From Nemertoderma westbladi (lineage: Eukaryota; Xenacoelomorpha; Nemertodermatida; Nemertodermatidae): 45,377 nt of DNA. The translations under genes and the position numbers were made by a program. The notes beneath the pieces are model-generated. The model had not been told where the DNA came from and searched no databases. It saw only the letters and a list, made by a program, of their open reading frames with translations. Positions 1-9,442 of the stretch are shown in pieces; the first letter of the stretch is position 1; every line of letters starts with the position of its first letter. Where the stretch lies: assembly GCA_032718475.1 (NCBI GenBank), contig JAUCBJ010001510.1, positions 1-45,377 of the forward strand. The letters run 5' to 3'.

Positions 1-299
1 AGTCACCCTCTCTTACTCAATATTCTAAATATAAAGTTTGTTTTAAAGGACAAAAATATATCAATACACTTCATATTATCGAAAACAAATTTACCGATTT
101 TAACATTTACTATACCAGATTTGGTTATATTTCACCTTCTACACAGCCTTTCCGATATATAATGTAACTTAATTTACCTTATAGGTTTGGAACCCCTAAT
201 GGGAGATTGTGAAATATATTTTTCATAGAGCATACTAGAAAATTATCTGGAGAGCTCTAGCTAATTTTTTATTTGATTGTTGAACTGATTTGGCGGGAA
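1..299. other. flanking DNA, no gene seen
   Basis: AT-rich sequence with no supportable reading frame, RNA gene or repeat. It is the left flank of the RTE insertion. The matching right flank resumes at about 8032. Confidence 0.5.
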
Positions 300-352
300 G
301 TTCAAATGCATAAATAAGTCCGGAAATAGCTTAATGTGGTACCGGTATGATA
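300..352. repeat. left copy of long RTE target-site duplication
   Basis: About 50 bases here recur at 7983-8031 on the other side of the retrotransposon. Shared landmarks in order are GTTCAAATGCATAA, GGAAATAGCTTAATGTGGTA and the ending GATA. The left copy has four extra bases (ATAA) and a few substitutions. The 3' tail of the element, a (CTA)n run on the + strand, begins right after this copy. TPRT elements make variable target duplications, but about 50 bp is long. Confidence 0.7.
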
Positions 353-491
353 CTACTACTACTAGGTCGACCGAACTCGGACAGTGGAAATGAGATCCTT
401 CCAGGCTTCCCGATTCTCCATAGTTGTCGCAATTTCGTTTCTCCCAAGATTCAGTATCCCTTTCAAGTTGATCTATATATGTTATTGCTGG

Positions 492-1028
492 TCATCCACA
501 ACTACGCTTTCCATGAGTTGGATGCCAGAAAAGTAGATCTGGTATGACCTTGTCTTTACTTCGCCAGCAATGCCCACTGAATCTTAATCTGCATTCACGG
601 AGGGTGGTTGATACAGGTGGTATTGTACCATAAAGCTCGGCGTTTGTCATATGTTGTCTCCAGCTGATGTTTAGGGCTGCCCTTAGTAGTCTTGTGCAGC
701 AACCATCAATTCGTTGTTCAAGTGATTTAGTCAGTATCCAGGTCTTACCCACGTATAAAAATACACTTTCCACTGTGGCTCGAAAGAACTTAGTCTTCAG
801 GTGCCTGGAGAGATCTGAATTCCAGATGGTAACCATTTTTGATAGAGCTACCCAAGCTTCTATGTTCTTTTTGCTACTCTCTATCCATGATCCAAGGTAC
901 TGGAAGTCGTCGACCTTCCTTTGTTGATTATTGTCAATGGTTGTCAAGTTTCCATCAACATTAAAGGTCATGAATTCGGTCTTGGTAGCATTTTTATGCA
1001 ATCCAACCGCTTTAGCAGCCATCTCCAC
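492..1028 (-). pseudogene. RTE reverse transcriptase C-terminal region
   Basis: A 178-codon open frame for the part after the RT palm: a FQYLGSWI block (about residues 43-50), then LYVGKTWILTKSLEQRIDGC and SWRQHMTNAELYG, then RECRLRFSGHCWR. In the family these cover the RT thumb and C-terminal domain. The frame lacks the YADD-type catalytic block, which would lie upstream in another frame, so it is a piece of a frameshifted ORF. The same region in a related family is seen at 33876-34387 and 41803-42200. Confidence 0.75.
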
Positions 1029-1133
1029 TTTATTTAGTAGAAGCTGTGCATCTGCTAGGGTATTAGAGAGCAGGGCGATGTCATCCGCAAAGTCGGTGTC
1101 TGTGACTGTAGTTGCCGGATATCTACTACTTCT

Positions 1134-1932
1134 GTGTTATTGAAGTGTGAATCCCAGATCTTTACCTCATTGCGTAATCCAGCACAATTACAAATAGTAA
1201 TGGTGCTAATGTGTAACCTTGTAGTACCCAAGCCAGGATTGAGAAAAACTCAGTTTCACCATCTGGTGAGAGTTCCTGCGCTTCTGTGTTACAATATAAC
1301 AATCCAATGCCAGCAACAATTACTTCTGGTATTCAATAAGCTCTTAGGATTTCAAGCATTTTGCATCTATGGATGGAGTCGAATGCCTTCTTGAAGTCCA
1401 CAAAAGTCATGACTGCAGGGCGATTTTTCAACTTAATTCCTTCAATCAGTCTTTATAGTGCAAGTATCTGAGCTATTGTTGATCTACTTGGTCGAAATCC
1501 GTTTTGGTTCTTACGCAGTATTTTCTCTATGTGAGGCCTAATCCTATATAGAATCATTTTATTGTATATTTTGGCAGCTACCACAAGCAGACAGATCCCA
1601 CAATAGTTTGTTGGTATACCGAGGTCTCCTTTCTTGGGGAGAGGCTGTAGTTGACCTTTAGTCCAAATTGCTGGAGGCTTTTCCCCTTTTAACATCTGGT
1701 TGCAAACATTCAGTAATGGTCTGTTTAGCACTCCTGTTTTCCATACCTCCGCTGGGATTTCATATAATCCACTCGCTTTATTATTGGACATGCTTTTAAT
1801 GTTTCTTTGGAGTTCAGCAGGTGTGAAGTCCCCTGTTTCTATAGGTAGTGTCTTGTCATATATTTTCCTTGTAGGGCTGACCTCGATGTTTGGTGGCTGC
1901 CCAAGCAAGTTGCTGAAGTGAATTTTTTCCAC
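1134..1932 (-). pseudogene. RTE reverse transcriptase core, frameshifted
   Basis: The uninterrupted part (1453-1932) contains the RT fingers and palm entry: SMSNNKASGLYEIPAEVWK, then LPKKGD, then the tyrosine/asparagine-rich KIYNKMILYRIRPHIE and QNGFRPSRST. These are standard blocks of RTE-type RT. The protein continues toward 1134 in other frames, with a stretch around 1380-1400 that reads as the TFVDFKKAFDS block. Several frame changes between 1030 and 1450 separate it from the C-terminal part. Nearly the same sequence appears at 15548-16030 and 38596-39250, so these belong to one family. Confidence 0.75.
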
Positions 1933-2764
1933 TTCCCAACACGTTCTTCAGGACTATTGGCTTTGAGGCGCCCCTTTGCACAACTTTTCCGACCAGATAC
2001 CTCATTTACAGTTTGCCAGGTAAGTCTTGATTGTTGCTGTATGTGAGCAGTTGTAATTGCTTCAATTTTATCCTGTATGTACTTTTCCTGGCTGATGTTG
2101 TAGGCCAATTTAAGATCGTCCTTAGCTTTCTCAACCTTGTTAATGTTTTCTGTTGTTGGTTGTTCGGGTTTAACTTTGTAGGCTATCTTACAATCTTCAC
2201 TCTTACAAGTAACCTCAGAGTTTTGCCATGGCACATACTGTTTTCGTTTGGGTTTCTGGGGGAACTGCCTCTTAGCTGATTCCTTGTAGGCTGTTATTAT
2301 ATTCTGGTATATTGAATCGGTGGACTGGTCTTCATCCATTGACTGAAGTGCTTCAAAGCGGTTTTGAACTTCTTGTAAGCATCCTTTACTGCATTGTCAG
2401 TTCTGAGTTTCTTCCAGTGATAGTTGATTTGCTTGCTTGTCCTGGGTTTGCTGGCTCTCAATTCTGTGGTCCGAACCAATTAGGTTGAACGAGCTGTATG
2501 CCTCGCAGTTGATCATGCTGTTTCTCCACTTTTTGTTTATAAGGATGCAATCCAGTTGTGCTTTGTTTCCATTAGGGTATTGAGTCCATAGTGGCATCAA
2601 TTTTGGTATCAATGTTGGTATCAATTCACATTCATCCATTAGGTCTAAAAGAAAGTATCCATTTCTGTTGGAACTGGTGTTATAGGTGTAACCCTTGATG
2701 TCTTCTGGGCCAATTTGCGCATTCAGTTCACCAGCAATGACATTAACATTGTGTTTCAGAATGT
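1839..2764 (-). pseudogene. RTE endonuclease C-terminal half and EN-RT linker
   Basis: Reading leftward from the transposon insertion point, the frame gives NVIAGELNAQIG, the metal-site block of the exonuclease-endonuclease-phosphatase fold, then QLDCILINKKWRNS and SDHRI, the terminal aspartate-histidine block (GSDHR is the typical form). A charged linker follows (1839-2479), including KPKRKQYVPWQNSEVTCK, leading into RT. At least two frame changes occur. The N-terminal half of this endonuclease is on the far side of the inserted DNA transposon, at 7302-7866. Confidence 0.75.
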
Positions 2765-2847
2765 CCTTTATACGGTGGCCCAGAACGGCCAAGAAACTTT
2801 TTAAATGTGAAAGTGTACTTTTCAGTGTGAAAATTATCTTTTCATTG

Positions 2848-3330
2848 TGAAAGTGTAAATTTGAAAGTGCGAAAGTGTAAATTTGAAAGTGCAAAAGTGT
2901 AAATTTGAAAGTGCGAAAGTGTAAATTTGAAAGTGGTAAAGTGTAAATTTGAAAGTGCAAAAGTGTAAATTTGAAAGTGCGAAAGTGTAAATTTGAAAGT
3001 GCAAAAGTGTAAATTTTAAAGTGCGAAAGTGTAAATTTGAAAGTGCGAAAGTGTAAATTTGAAAGTGCGAAAGTGTAAATTTGAAAGTGCGAAAGTGTAA
3101 ATTTGAAAGTGCGAAAGTGTAAATTTTAAAACGAGAAAGTGTAAATTTGAAAGTGGGAAAGTGTAAATTTGAAAGTGCAAAAGTGTAAATTTGAAAGTGC
3201 GAAAGTGTAAATTTGAAAGTGCAAAAGTGTAAATTTGAAAGTGCGAAAGTGTAAATTTGCAAGTGCAAAAGTGTAAATTTGAAAGTGCGAAAGTGTAAAT
3301 TTGAAAGCGAGAAAGTGTTAATTTGAAAGC
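2848..3330 (-). repeat. left 22-bp tandem array of the transposon end
   Basis: About 22 copies of a 22-bp unit whose + strand core is GTGTAAATTTGAAAGTGCG. The variable positions are mainly the base after AGTG (C, G) and the next one (G or A). Long open frames on the minus strand here are only translations of the repeat; 66 nt (three units) encode a repeating 22-residue pattern. The opposite orientation of the same array is at 6726-7158. Confidence 0.9.
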
Positions 3331-3381
3331 TAGAAACATGGTGGGATTTTTAAATTTAGACTGTTGGACTAGTGATCGACC

Positions 3382-3733
3382 ATGCCCTGTCTGACTGTTG
3401 TGCTGTTCTGTAAATCTACTGCTGCAGTACCCCCGCTGGCGCTGGTATGTATACAGGTATCAGTATTTGCTTTGTCATATCATCATGTAGTCTGCTTGCC
3501 TTTGGCCCTGCGCCCTGGGTGGTGCAGTCAGTCTGTCAGAGCTGTGGCAGCAGAAACGTTCTTTAGCATAACGGTACTGTCAGACTGTACTGTTGTGTAG
3601 TGCTTAAATAGGCCTATGCAATGGGCTGATGGGATAGGCCCAACCGCCCTATATGCTATAACTACCTGCATTACTACCCATACTACTGTAGTACTGAGTT
3701 ATACCGGTAATAATTAAACATTGAAACTGCGGA
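3382..3733. other. internal sequence upstream of zinc-ribbon gene
   Basis: Unique sequence between the left array and the zinc-ribbon start codon. It should contain the promoter and 5' leader of that gene. A 72-codon open frame at 3382-3600 has no recognisable domain and is probably chance. Confidence 0.4.
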
Positions 3734-4501
3734 ATGACCTTTTGCTTTACATGTGGGACCAGACTAACTGAAAATGCATCCTTTTGTCATATTTGTGGAT
3801 CAAATGTCACAGAGTCAACTGATCAGGGTCAAAGTACCAGTACAGGGGGATACACGAATTCGCCTCATTCACATTCTCCTTCAATTAAAACTTTCGACGA
3901 ATACTGTGCTGAAAAAAAGAGAGGCCATTTACAGTCACTTCCAGATTCCGCTACCGGTAGTAAATTCCAAAAGAAACTTACGAGCAGGGATTTGGAGCGT
4001 GCTTCTATTGTCATAAAGGCCATGAAGTACCACCGTGACTCTCCTCTATTGTTAAAGAAGGTTTGGGCGAAGAAAGTTATGGTTACAGTCCCCAAGTTAT
4101 CTGACTATGAGGAATTATTACAGGAAGGTGTGGGTGCATTTACAGCATTTCATAGTGATGTGTTCCCTAATTCCCCAAATATTAGTGACTTCTGTCTCCT
4201 GTATGGGGATTATAAGTTAGCAAATAGACTTCCTCGTGGACATGCCGAGTTTATACTGCAAAAATATAGAGAGCAGCTGGGAGAAAATTACCGTAATATG
4301 ACATTTTTCATATGTTTAAAGGCTGATTACCAGGATAGCATTGTAAATCGGGAGTTGGAAGATGATGCAGAGAATGTATCTAAGGAGGAACACCCAGCCG
4401 AAGCAGATCGCAATACTCCTAGTGTTTGTGATTCAGTTGTTTCTGAGGAAGTTGTTGAAATAGACGATGTTCTTGGCAATATGCCATATTTATATATATA
4501 A
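3734..4501 (+). CDS. zinc-ribbon accessory protein of the transposon
   Basis: An intact 255-residue frame inside the transposon. Residues 4-22 form a zinc ribbon of the double CxxC type (CFTCG and CHICG, 11 residues apart), as in double-zinc-ribbon proteins. A Ser/Thr-rich, probably flexible linker (about 29-52) follows, then FDEYCAEKKR and a basic patch, and a folded-looking domain (about 100-205) ending in EFILQKYREQLGENYRNMTFFIC. The tail is acidic (ENVSKEEHPAEAD, EEVVEIDDV). I recall similar zinc-ribbon proteins paired with this transposase type in fish and coral genomes, but cannot verify it. A role in binding the repeat ends or helping the transposase is inference from its position. An AATAAA lies at 4977-4982, 480 bp downstream. 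The frame has no stops or shifts, so the element is young. Confidence 0.75.
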   Translation: MTFCFTCGTRLTENASFCHICGSNVTESTDQGQSTSTGGYTNSPHSHSPSIKTFDEYCAEKKRGHLQSLPDSATGSKFQKKLTSRDLERASIVIKAMKYHRDSPLLLKKVWAKKVMVTVPKLSDYEELLQEGVGAFTAFHSDVFPNSPNISDFCLLYGDYKLANRLPRGHAEFILQKYREQLGENYRNMTFFICLKADYQDSIVNRELEDDAENVSKEEHPAEADRNTPSVCDSVVSEEVVEIDDVLGNMPYLYI

Positions 4502-5394
4502 TATGCAATATTTAAAAACTGTCCAGATAATTGTGGATGCCGCATATCATTTTCTACGTGCGCATTCCAAATGGTTATTCCACGCCATATCAATGACCAG
4601 AGTGAACTGGATAATATAATAATTCGAACCGTAATCGAGTCTGGCAAGGGTTTTAATACTTTATAAATTACATGTAATACAAAGTTTTAATTTCTATTAA
4701 TCAAAATTTTCAACATAATTTCATAGTTTTAGTGTCTTGTGTTTTTGTTTAGTGTTAAATCTTAACTTGTTAAATCATTTAAATATTAAAACAATTCCGT
4801 GTTGTCAATTAAATATCTTACGTTAAACATTATTTAATTGAAGTGATATGTGCTCCTGGATTCCACAGATGGCCCCACAGCAATTCAATTGATCGCCCCA
4901 CAGATGGGCGAGCCACGTTCTACCTTCGTGTAGTGGTCTTGTAGTAGCTTAATGAGAACTGGAGTTTCCTCTGGGGAATAAAGTTCTGGGGGAACCGCAC
5001 TAGAAATAAGTCGTCAGACTTTGTGCGTAATTTTTTTACGTAATTGTGCATAATTTCTGGCCTAGCGACCAAGGAAAATTTTCTTTACTTTACTTTTACA
5101 GATATCATTTATAAAAATATGTCATATATCAGACAGATTAGAGATAGCTAGTTGTTCGCACACGTTACTAAGTCGTTGACACGACTTAGCAAAAAAAATT
5201 ATTTTTAATTCCCCTTTAGGGGCTCCGGGCTCCATAGTTACGGGTGTAACATCGGAATCTGTCCCCCCGCGGATACAGTTCGGGGGGACTAAACTGCTAT
5301 TACAACTGGTATAAATAAAAACATATTACTGAAATTAAGAAATTATTATGATAAAACAAAATAATTATACAGTATAGGTATCAATCAACCGTGG
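4502..5394. other. region between the two convergent transposon genes
   Basis: No coding frame is supported. It holds the 3' regions of both genes, with one AATAAA for the + strand gene at 4977-4982. A short GC-rich stretch at 5215-5290 contains runs of C and G. Confidence 0.45.
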
Positions 5395-6543
5395 TTACCA
5401 GTGGGATTGAATAGAGCGATAAAGTTGTAATGATTCTACCCAAGTTGATGGTTTTCTCAAATGTAAGCAGGTCCGCACATAGTCACAATATTCATACATA
5501 TCTTCATCAGTAGGCCTAGGTACTGGTATTTGATTCAAAGAAGTACGCACAGTTTGGAGCGTATCATTATTGACACGAAGGTTAAGGTTCTCCTCACCGC
5601 CGTTACAGGAAGGATTGAAATAGTTACATACAGGCTTCCCTGATATTGTGTTAAAGCGCGACTTACGAATATAATGATTATTCCAGTCCTCGGCAATATC
5701 ATCAAGTTCTAACTGTATGGTATCATCAAAACAGTACCACATAATAGCTTTATGTCTACTATTATTTGTGTCGTATTCATTACTATCAATTAATTCATTA
5801 AAAAATGTAATCCACCACTGAGTCCAAGACTTCCTCAAGTAGGCCCACCACGATTCTATTCGCTGATTGTGGGGTGAACCGACGATTTTATGGGCCCCCA
5901 ATGATTGACGAAAGAAACATTGAGCCCCGGCCATAACCCCATTCTCAGTGCCCCGATCCGTATCAAGTCTCAGTGGACATCCATGTAATACTACTGTAGG
6001 TAAATAAAATCTGCAAATAACGTTAGGGTCATTATTTGTACGGCAAACCTTCAACCATAATACAAATCGGGACCACCCATCTATACACCCATGTATTGGG
6101 AACCCATATGGTTTCAACTTGTCGTACCCATCCGTATGCCATGCTGCATTCGGACCATGGTTGGAATACATCCTTCGTTTAAGTTTCCGTTTTTGGCGTA
6201 ATGCAGTAGCTTCTGGGTTCAAGAGTTTTAGCAGTAGTTGTACAGTAGAACGCGTTACAGGAAACCCTTTCTTATTAAGATAGCGCCACATATGACGGTA
6301 ACCCCAACTGGACCCCGACCCACGAATAATGTTTCTCATCACTGCTTTGATCTGGTCAATGTCAATGTTACGGTTTCTGCGTACTAAATGTAAGTCTTTA
6401 AGACGCCTTCTTATCGTGCGTGCACTGATTTGGACATTTTCTCTAACCCGCATAATCTTTACAATCTCCACATATGTCAAACCCTGACGGAAATAATTTT
6501 TTAGTTTGATTTCGTCATATCTCGCCATGACAGAATAGACCAC
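5395..6543 (-). CDS. integrase-like DDE transposase (rve fold)
   Basis: An intact 382-residue frame. The N-terminal part (about 10-60) looks like a helix-turn-helix: LKNYFRQGLTYVEIVKIM, then TIRRRLKDLHL. A basic linker (KRKLKRR, about 118-124) leads into the catalytic core: the first Asp in AWHTDGYDKL (about 136), the second in DTDRGTENG (about 195), and Glu in HNQRIESWW (about 229), 33 residues after the second Asp. This is the retroviral-integrase/IS3 arrangement. It also carries HGCIDGWSR after the first Asp, typical of the eukaryotic integrase-core transposases. Length and all three acidic residues are intact. A second ATG six codons in (MARYDEIKL) is an equally good start. It would cut and join the TACGG ends of 2771-7295. 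Confidence 0.8.
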   Translation of the reverse strand: MVYSVMARYDEIKLKNYFRQGLTYVEIVKIMRVRENVQISARTIRRRLKDLHLVRRNRNIDIDQIKAVMRNIIRGSGSSWGYRHMWRYLNKKGFPVTRSTVQLLLKLLNPEATALRQKRKLKRRMYSNHGPNAAWHTDGYDKLKPYGFPIHGCIDGWSRFVLWLKVCRTNNDPNVICRFYLPTVVLHGCPLRLDTDRGTENGVMAGAQCFFRQSLGAHKIVGSPHNQRIESWWAYLRKSWTQWWITFFNELIDSNEYDTNNSRHKAIMWYCFDDTIQLELDDIAEDWNNHYIRKSRFNTISGKPVCNYFNPSCNGGEENLNLRVNNDTLQTVRTSLNQIPVPRPTDEDMYEYCDYVRTCLHLRKPSTWVESLQLYRSIQSHW

Positions 6544-6725
6544 ACCAGCGCATTAGTACGGATGCATTCTGCCGGATGGATGTCAATAATATTACTGTTT
6601 TATGTTATGTATTTTAGTAACTGCCAAATGTACCGGTACAGTTGATAGGCCTCTCTATGTATACTTTACAGCACATGGTCTGGCTTAACCATCAGAATTT
6701 AAATTTCCCGCCATAATTCGTATTT

Positions 6726-7158
6726 AAATTTACACTTTCTCACTTTCAAATTTACACTTTCGCACTTTCAAATTTACACTTTCGCACTTTCAAATTTACA
6801 CTTTCTCACTTTCAAATTTACACTTTCTCACTTTCAAATTTACACTTTCGCACTTTCAAATTTACACTTTCGCACTTTCAAATTTACACTTTCTCACTTT
6901 CAAATTTACACTTTCTCACTTTCAAATTTACACTTTCGCACTTTCAAATTTACACCTTCGCACTTTCAAATTTACACTTTCGCACTTTCAAATTTACACT
7001 TTCGCACTTTCAAATTTACACTTTCGCACTTTCAAATTTACACTTTCTCGCTTTCAAATTTACACCTTCGCACTTTCAAATTTACACTTTCGCACTTTCA
7101 AATTTACACTTTCGCACTTTCAAATTTACACTTTCGCACTTTCAGATTTACACTTTGA
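6726..7158 (+). repeat. right 22-bp tandem array of the transposon end
   Basis: About 19 copies of the same 22-bp unit as at 2848-3330, inverted. Here the unit reads as TTTACACTTTCGCACTTTC on the + strand. Variants with CTC in place of CGC come in clusters, so groups of units were duplicated together. Between 7159 and 7262 is a second short series (ACTGAAAAGATCATTTTCAC repeated) that is longer here than at the left end. Confidence 0.9.
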
Positions 7159-7301
7159 CAATGAAAAGATAATTTTCACACTGAAAAGATCATTTTCACA
7201 CTGAAAAGATCATTTTCACACTAAAAAGAACACTTTAGCACTGAAAAGGACACTTTCACATTTAAAAAGTTGCTTGGCCGTTCTGGGCCACCGTACCTTT
7301 A

Positions 7302-7866
7302 TAATTCCAGTCAGATCTTCATAAAACTTGACTGCTTGTTCTGGCTCTGAGGCATTGGTTGGACTCTAGCAACATATAACGGTTGTCTTGGGATTCCCAT
7401 CAAATGTTGCAATCATAACCCTGGAATTTATAGATTCGATATTGTTTAGGGTCTTAAGTGCAAATGGGCTTAGCAGAATTCCTACTCCGCCAATTGATGC
7501 ATTGGCCGAGTTTCTTACTGCTGAGCTTGTTACTTACGTCCATCCATTTCCAATGTCATTGTACTTCATGGCAGTGTCTTCATGACAAATCCGATGTTCT
7601 TGGATGCAGATGATGTCGATGTTATATTCCATTGCCAGAGCAACCATGTCACCCTGTTTGCTATATGCTTTCAGCGTGCGTGTGTTAATTGTAGCAATCT
7701 TTAGTGTCGTTTTACATTTCAACAGGTTGGTTCTTGTTTCTTCTCTGTAGCCTGTTCCAGTAGCCAATTTATCGAGCCCAGCCTGGTGTACCACTGAGGG
7801 ACGCGGTCCTTGTTGACCCGGACGACGACCAAGCCGGTATTTCTCCTGGAGGTTTCTCATACTCAT
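7302..7866 (-). pseudogene. RTE endonuclease N-terminal half
   Basis: The frame at 7534-7866 reads ATINTRTLKAYSKQGDMVAL and IDIICIQEHRI, the first two conserved blocks of the APE-like endonuclease domain (N in the first, E of IQEHR in the second). Toward 7302 other frames continue with GGVGILLSPFA-type and TVICC-type blocks, up to the 6-bp target duplication of the DNA transposon. The matching C-terminal half is at 2400-2764. A likely ORF start is near 7866 (MSMRNLQEKYRLG). Confidence 0.8.
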
Positions 7867-7982
7867 ATCTTTCAGTTGCGAGAGTAAACCACTTGTGGTC
7901 GCAACTCCTACAAAGTGTCTTCGCAGTAGGTCGCCGTTGGTTTATTGCCTGCCGCCGACCTTGTCAGCATGTCTAGCCTTTG

Positions 7983-8031
7983 GTTCAAATGCATAAGTCA
8001 GGAAATAGCTTAATGTGGTACTGGTACGATA
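7983..8031. repeat. right copy of long RTE target-site duplication
   Basis: Pairs with 300-352. It marks the 5' border of the RTE copy. The element's 5' end is therefore near 7982, about 116 bases upstream of the first endonuclease ATG. Confidence 0.7.
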
Positions 8032-8395
8032 ATTAACTATAAATCTGTCACCAGCCAGCCATATATATATATAGATATTCCTTGTATCATGCGGGCCATA
8101 TGTGTATAACTGCAGTGTCCCATTCGCATTCAAGAAATATATTTTTCAGGCCTATTCGCTACCAAGTGGCCTATTTTATCAAAGGCCATTTTGAATTTTG
8201 GCGGCCTAATTACTGCAAATTGGCCATGGGGCTACATGTATTATGTATGTGAGCTAACTATCAGACAAGGGTTTGAAAAACATTTGCAAAAGATTTCTTA
8301 AAATATTCGCAATCCAAGTACAAAATGTTTATGAAAAGTTACGTATGTAAATGTGAAAATATAGACCAAATTGCAATATTTAGAATTTTCCCAAG
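8032..8395. other. flanking DNA, short AT repeat
   Basis: No gene seen. It contains a short (TA)n tract at about 8062-8075. Confidence 0.4.
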
Positions 8396-9442
8396 ATGCT
8401 TTCTATGATATTACTGTATTATGGTATAGGCCTAAATAGGTTTAATGGGCGCTTAATCAATTGGAAACATTTTGTAGTATACAGGATGTACCGGCACGAG
8501 GACGAGAGCAGTAGAGGGGGTCGAAGAGAAACTTCCCGACAGGATATACCTACCGATCGAGAATACGGTAGCCGCGGGGAGGATTATTCGAGAAGGATAA
8601 ACTTTGAACCCGAGCGACACATACAGACTGCAGGACATACTGTAGGCCTTACTGCACATACCATAGGCCATGCTGGGAGAGATAATGTAGGCGATAGAAT
8701 AGCGCGAACAACGGGATTAAACCCGGAAGTCGCGGAGTACATACCGGCAGGTAGGCCAGAAGTGGATAGGCCTATACCGGTACCAGCACAGCAGTATGAC
8801 TACAGCATGCAAGGACATAACATATACCCAGGGGAGGGGAGAATTATTGCAGATAGGTGTATGGGCCCCAATATATTAACATCAACCCCAGTACCAAACA
8901 TACCGGTGGGGGGGGGGGGGGGGGGCAGGGTGACATTCCCCCCATCACAATATCAACAATATACCCCAATAGGAGTAAGAACGTCGAACCCCTTGGACGA
9001 GAATAGATCGTGCGACACAGAAATATGGAGGGGGCCGCTACCCCCTATGATATATCCAAGTCAGAGGAAAGCGGCAGACAGGACGAATGGACCGCACCCA
9101 ACGGGAGAACCTATACAGCACCCATCGAACCCATTGGAAGCGCAAGCAATGGGGATGGCCACGTTAATCGATGCATTAAAGACCAGGATCGAGTTACAAC
9201 CCGTGGAACCATTCAAATTCGATGGAAGTAGGCTGGAAGAATACCTACAGTTTCGGCGCATGTATATTAACGAAATATTAACAAAGAATTTGACGCAGGC
9301 GGAGTGCCTAAAGTATCTGCAAGTATATACAGGGGGCCCAGCATACGACATCGTGAGGCAATACCAGGGCATCGAGGGGGGGTTCACGACGGCATGGCGG
9401 GCGTTAGACAGGGAATACGGGCAAATTTGCCTCCACTTCTGA
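8396..9442 (+). pseudogene. BEL/Pao-type gag fragment
   Basis: An open frame of 348 codons. The first 240 or so residues are low-complexity, with charged and Gly/Pro-rich sequence, and include a run of glycines encoded by 18 consecutive G (8908-8925). The C-terminal 100 residues (about 9140-9420) carry a gag-like block: LQPVEPFKFDGSRLEEYLQF, then LTQAECLKYLQVYTGGPAYD, ending WRALDREYG. This matches the DUF1759-type gag of BEL/Pao retrotransposons (PKFxGDxxEYxxF, K-YL, A-W--L---YG). The frame ends three codons beyond the block, where the family would continue for hundreds of residues, so it is truncated. The ATG at 8486 is a better start than 8396. A separate BEL/Pao RT remnant is at 43939-44470. 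Confidence 0.6.

Larger units (their letters stand above)
2771..7295. mobile_element. two-gene DNA transposon with tandem-repeat (foldback-type) inverted ends
   Basis: Both ends carry an inverted repeat starting TACGGTGGCCCAGAACGGCC (left 2771, right end 7295 in reverse). The 6 bp CCTTTA flank it at 2765-2770 and 7296-7301, a direct target duplication. Inside each end are 50-80 bp of partly matched repeats (AAAGTGT, TTTTCAGTGTG) and then a long array of a 22-bp unit, in opposite orientation at the two ends. The centre holds a + strand zinc-ribbon gene (3734-4501) and a minus-strand integrase-like transposase (5395-6543), both intact and convergent. A TAYGG terminus, a 6-bp duplication and an rve-type DDE enzyme fit my recollection of the IS3EU superfamily, which is not checked. 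The end architecture resembles Drosophila FB and sea urchin TU elements. The host RTE resumes exactly at both borders. Confidence 0.85.
353..7982 (-). mobile_element. RTE-type non-LTR retrotransposon, split by a DNA transposon
   Basis: A decayed non-LTR retrotransposon on the minus strand. Reading leftward from about 7.9 kb come an endonuclease N-terminal half (7866-7302), a 4.5-kb inserted DNA transposon, the endonuclease C-terminal half (2764-2400), a linker, reverse transcriptase (about 1932-1130) and the C-terminal region (1028-492). It ends in a short (TAG)n tail at 353-366. Removing 2771-7295 and one 6-bp duplication leaves about 3.1 kb, a normal RTE length. The order and the wording of the C-terminal region (DGCCTRLLRAALNISWRQH) match the RTE-clade proteins often annotated as craniofacial-development-protein-2-like or endonuclease-reverse transcriptase. 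Frameshifts and stops throughout make this copy dead. Clade is recognised from family knowledge, not from a database search. Confidence 0.8.

Noticed and set aside
2848-3330. CRISPR array
   Set aside because: No unique spacers; the units are contiguous tandem repeats.
2834-3339. Long minus-strand open frames with repeating FxIYTFALSNLHF-type sequence
   Set aside because: They are translations of the 22-bp array; 22 bp is not divisible by three and the frame stays open only because the unit lacks stops in all frames.
5495-5520. Second hammerhead core (CTGATGA on the minus strand)
   Set aside because: It is inside the transposase codons for PTDED, with no stem II or GAAA at proper distance.
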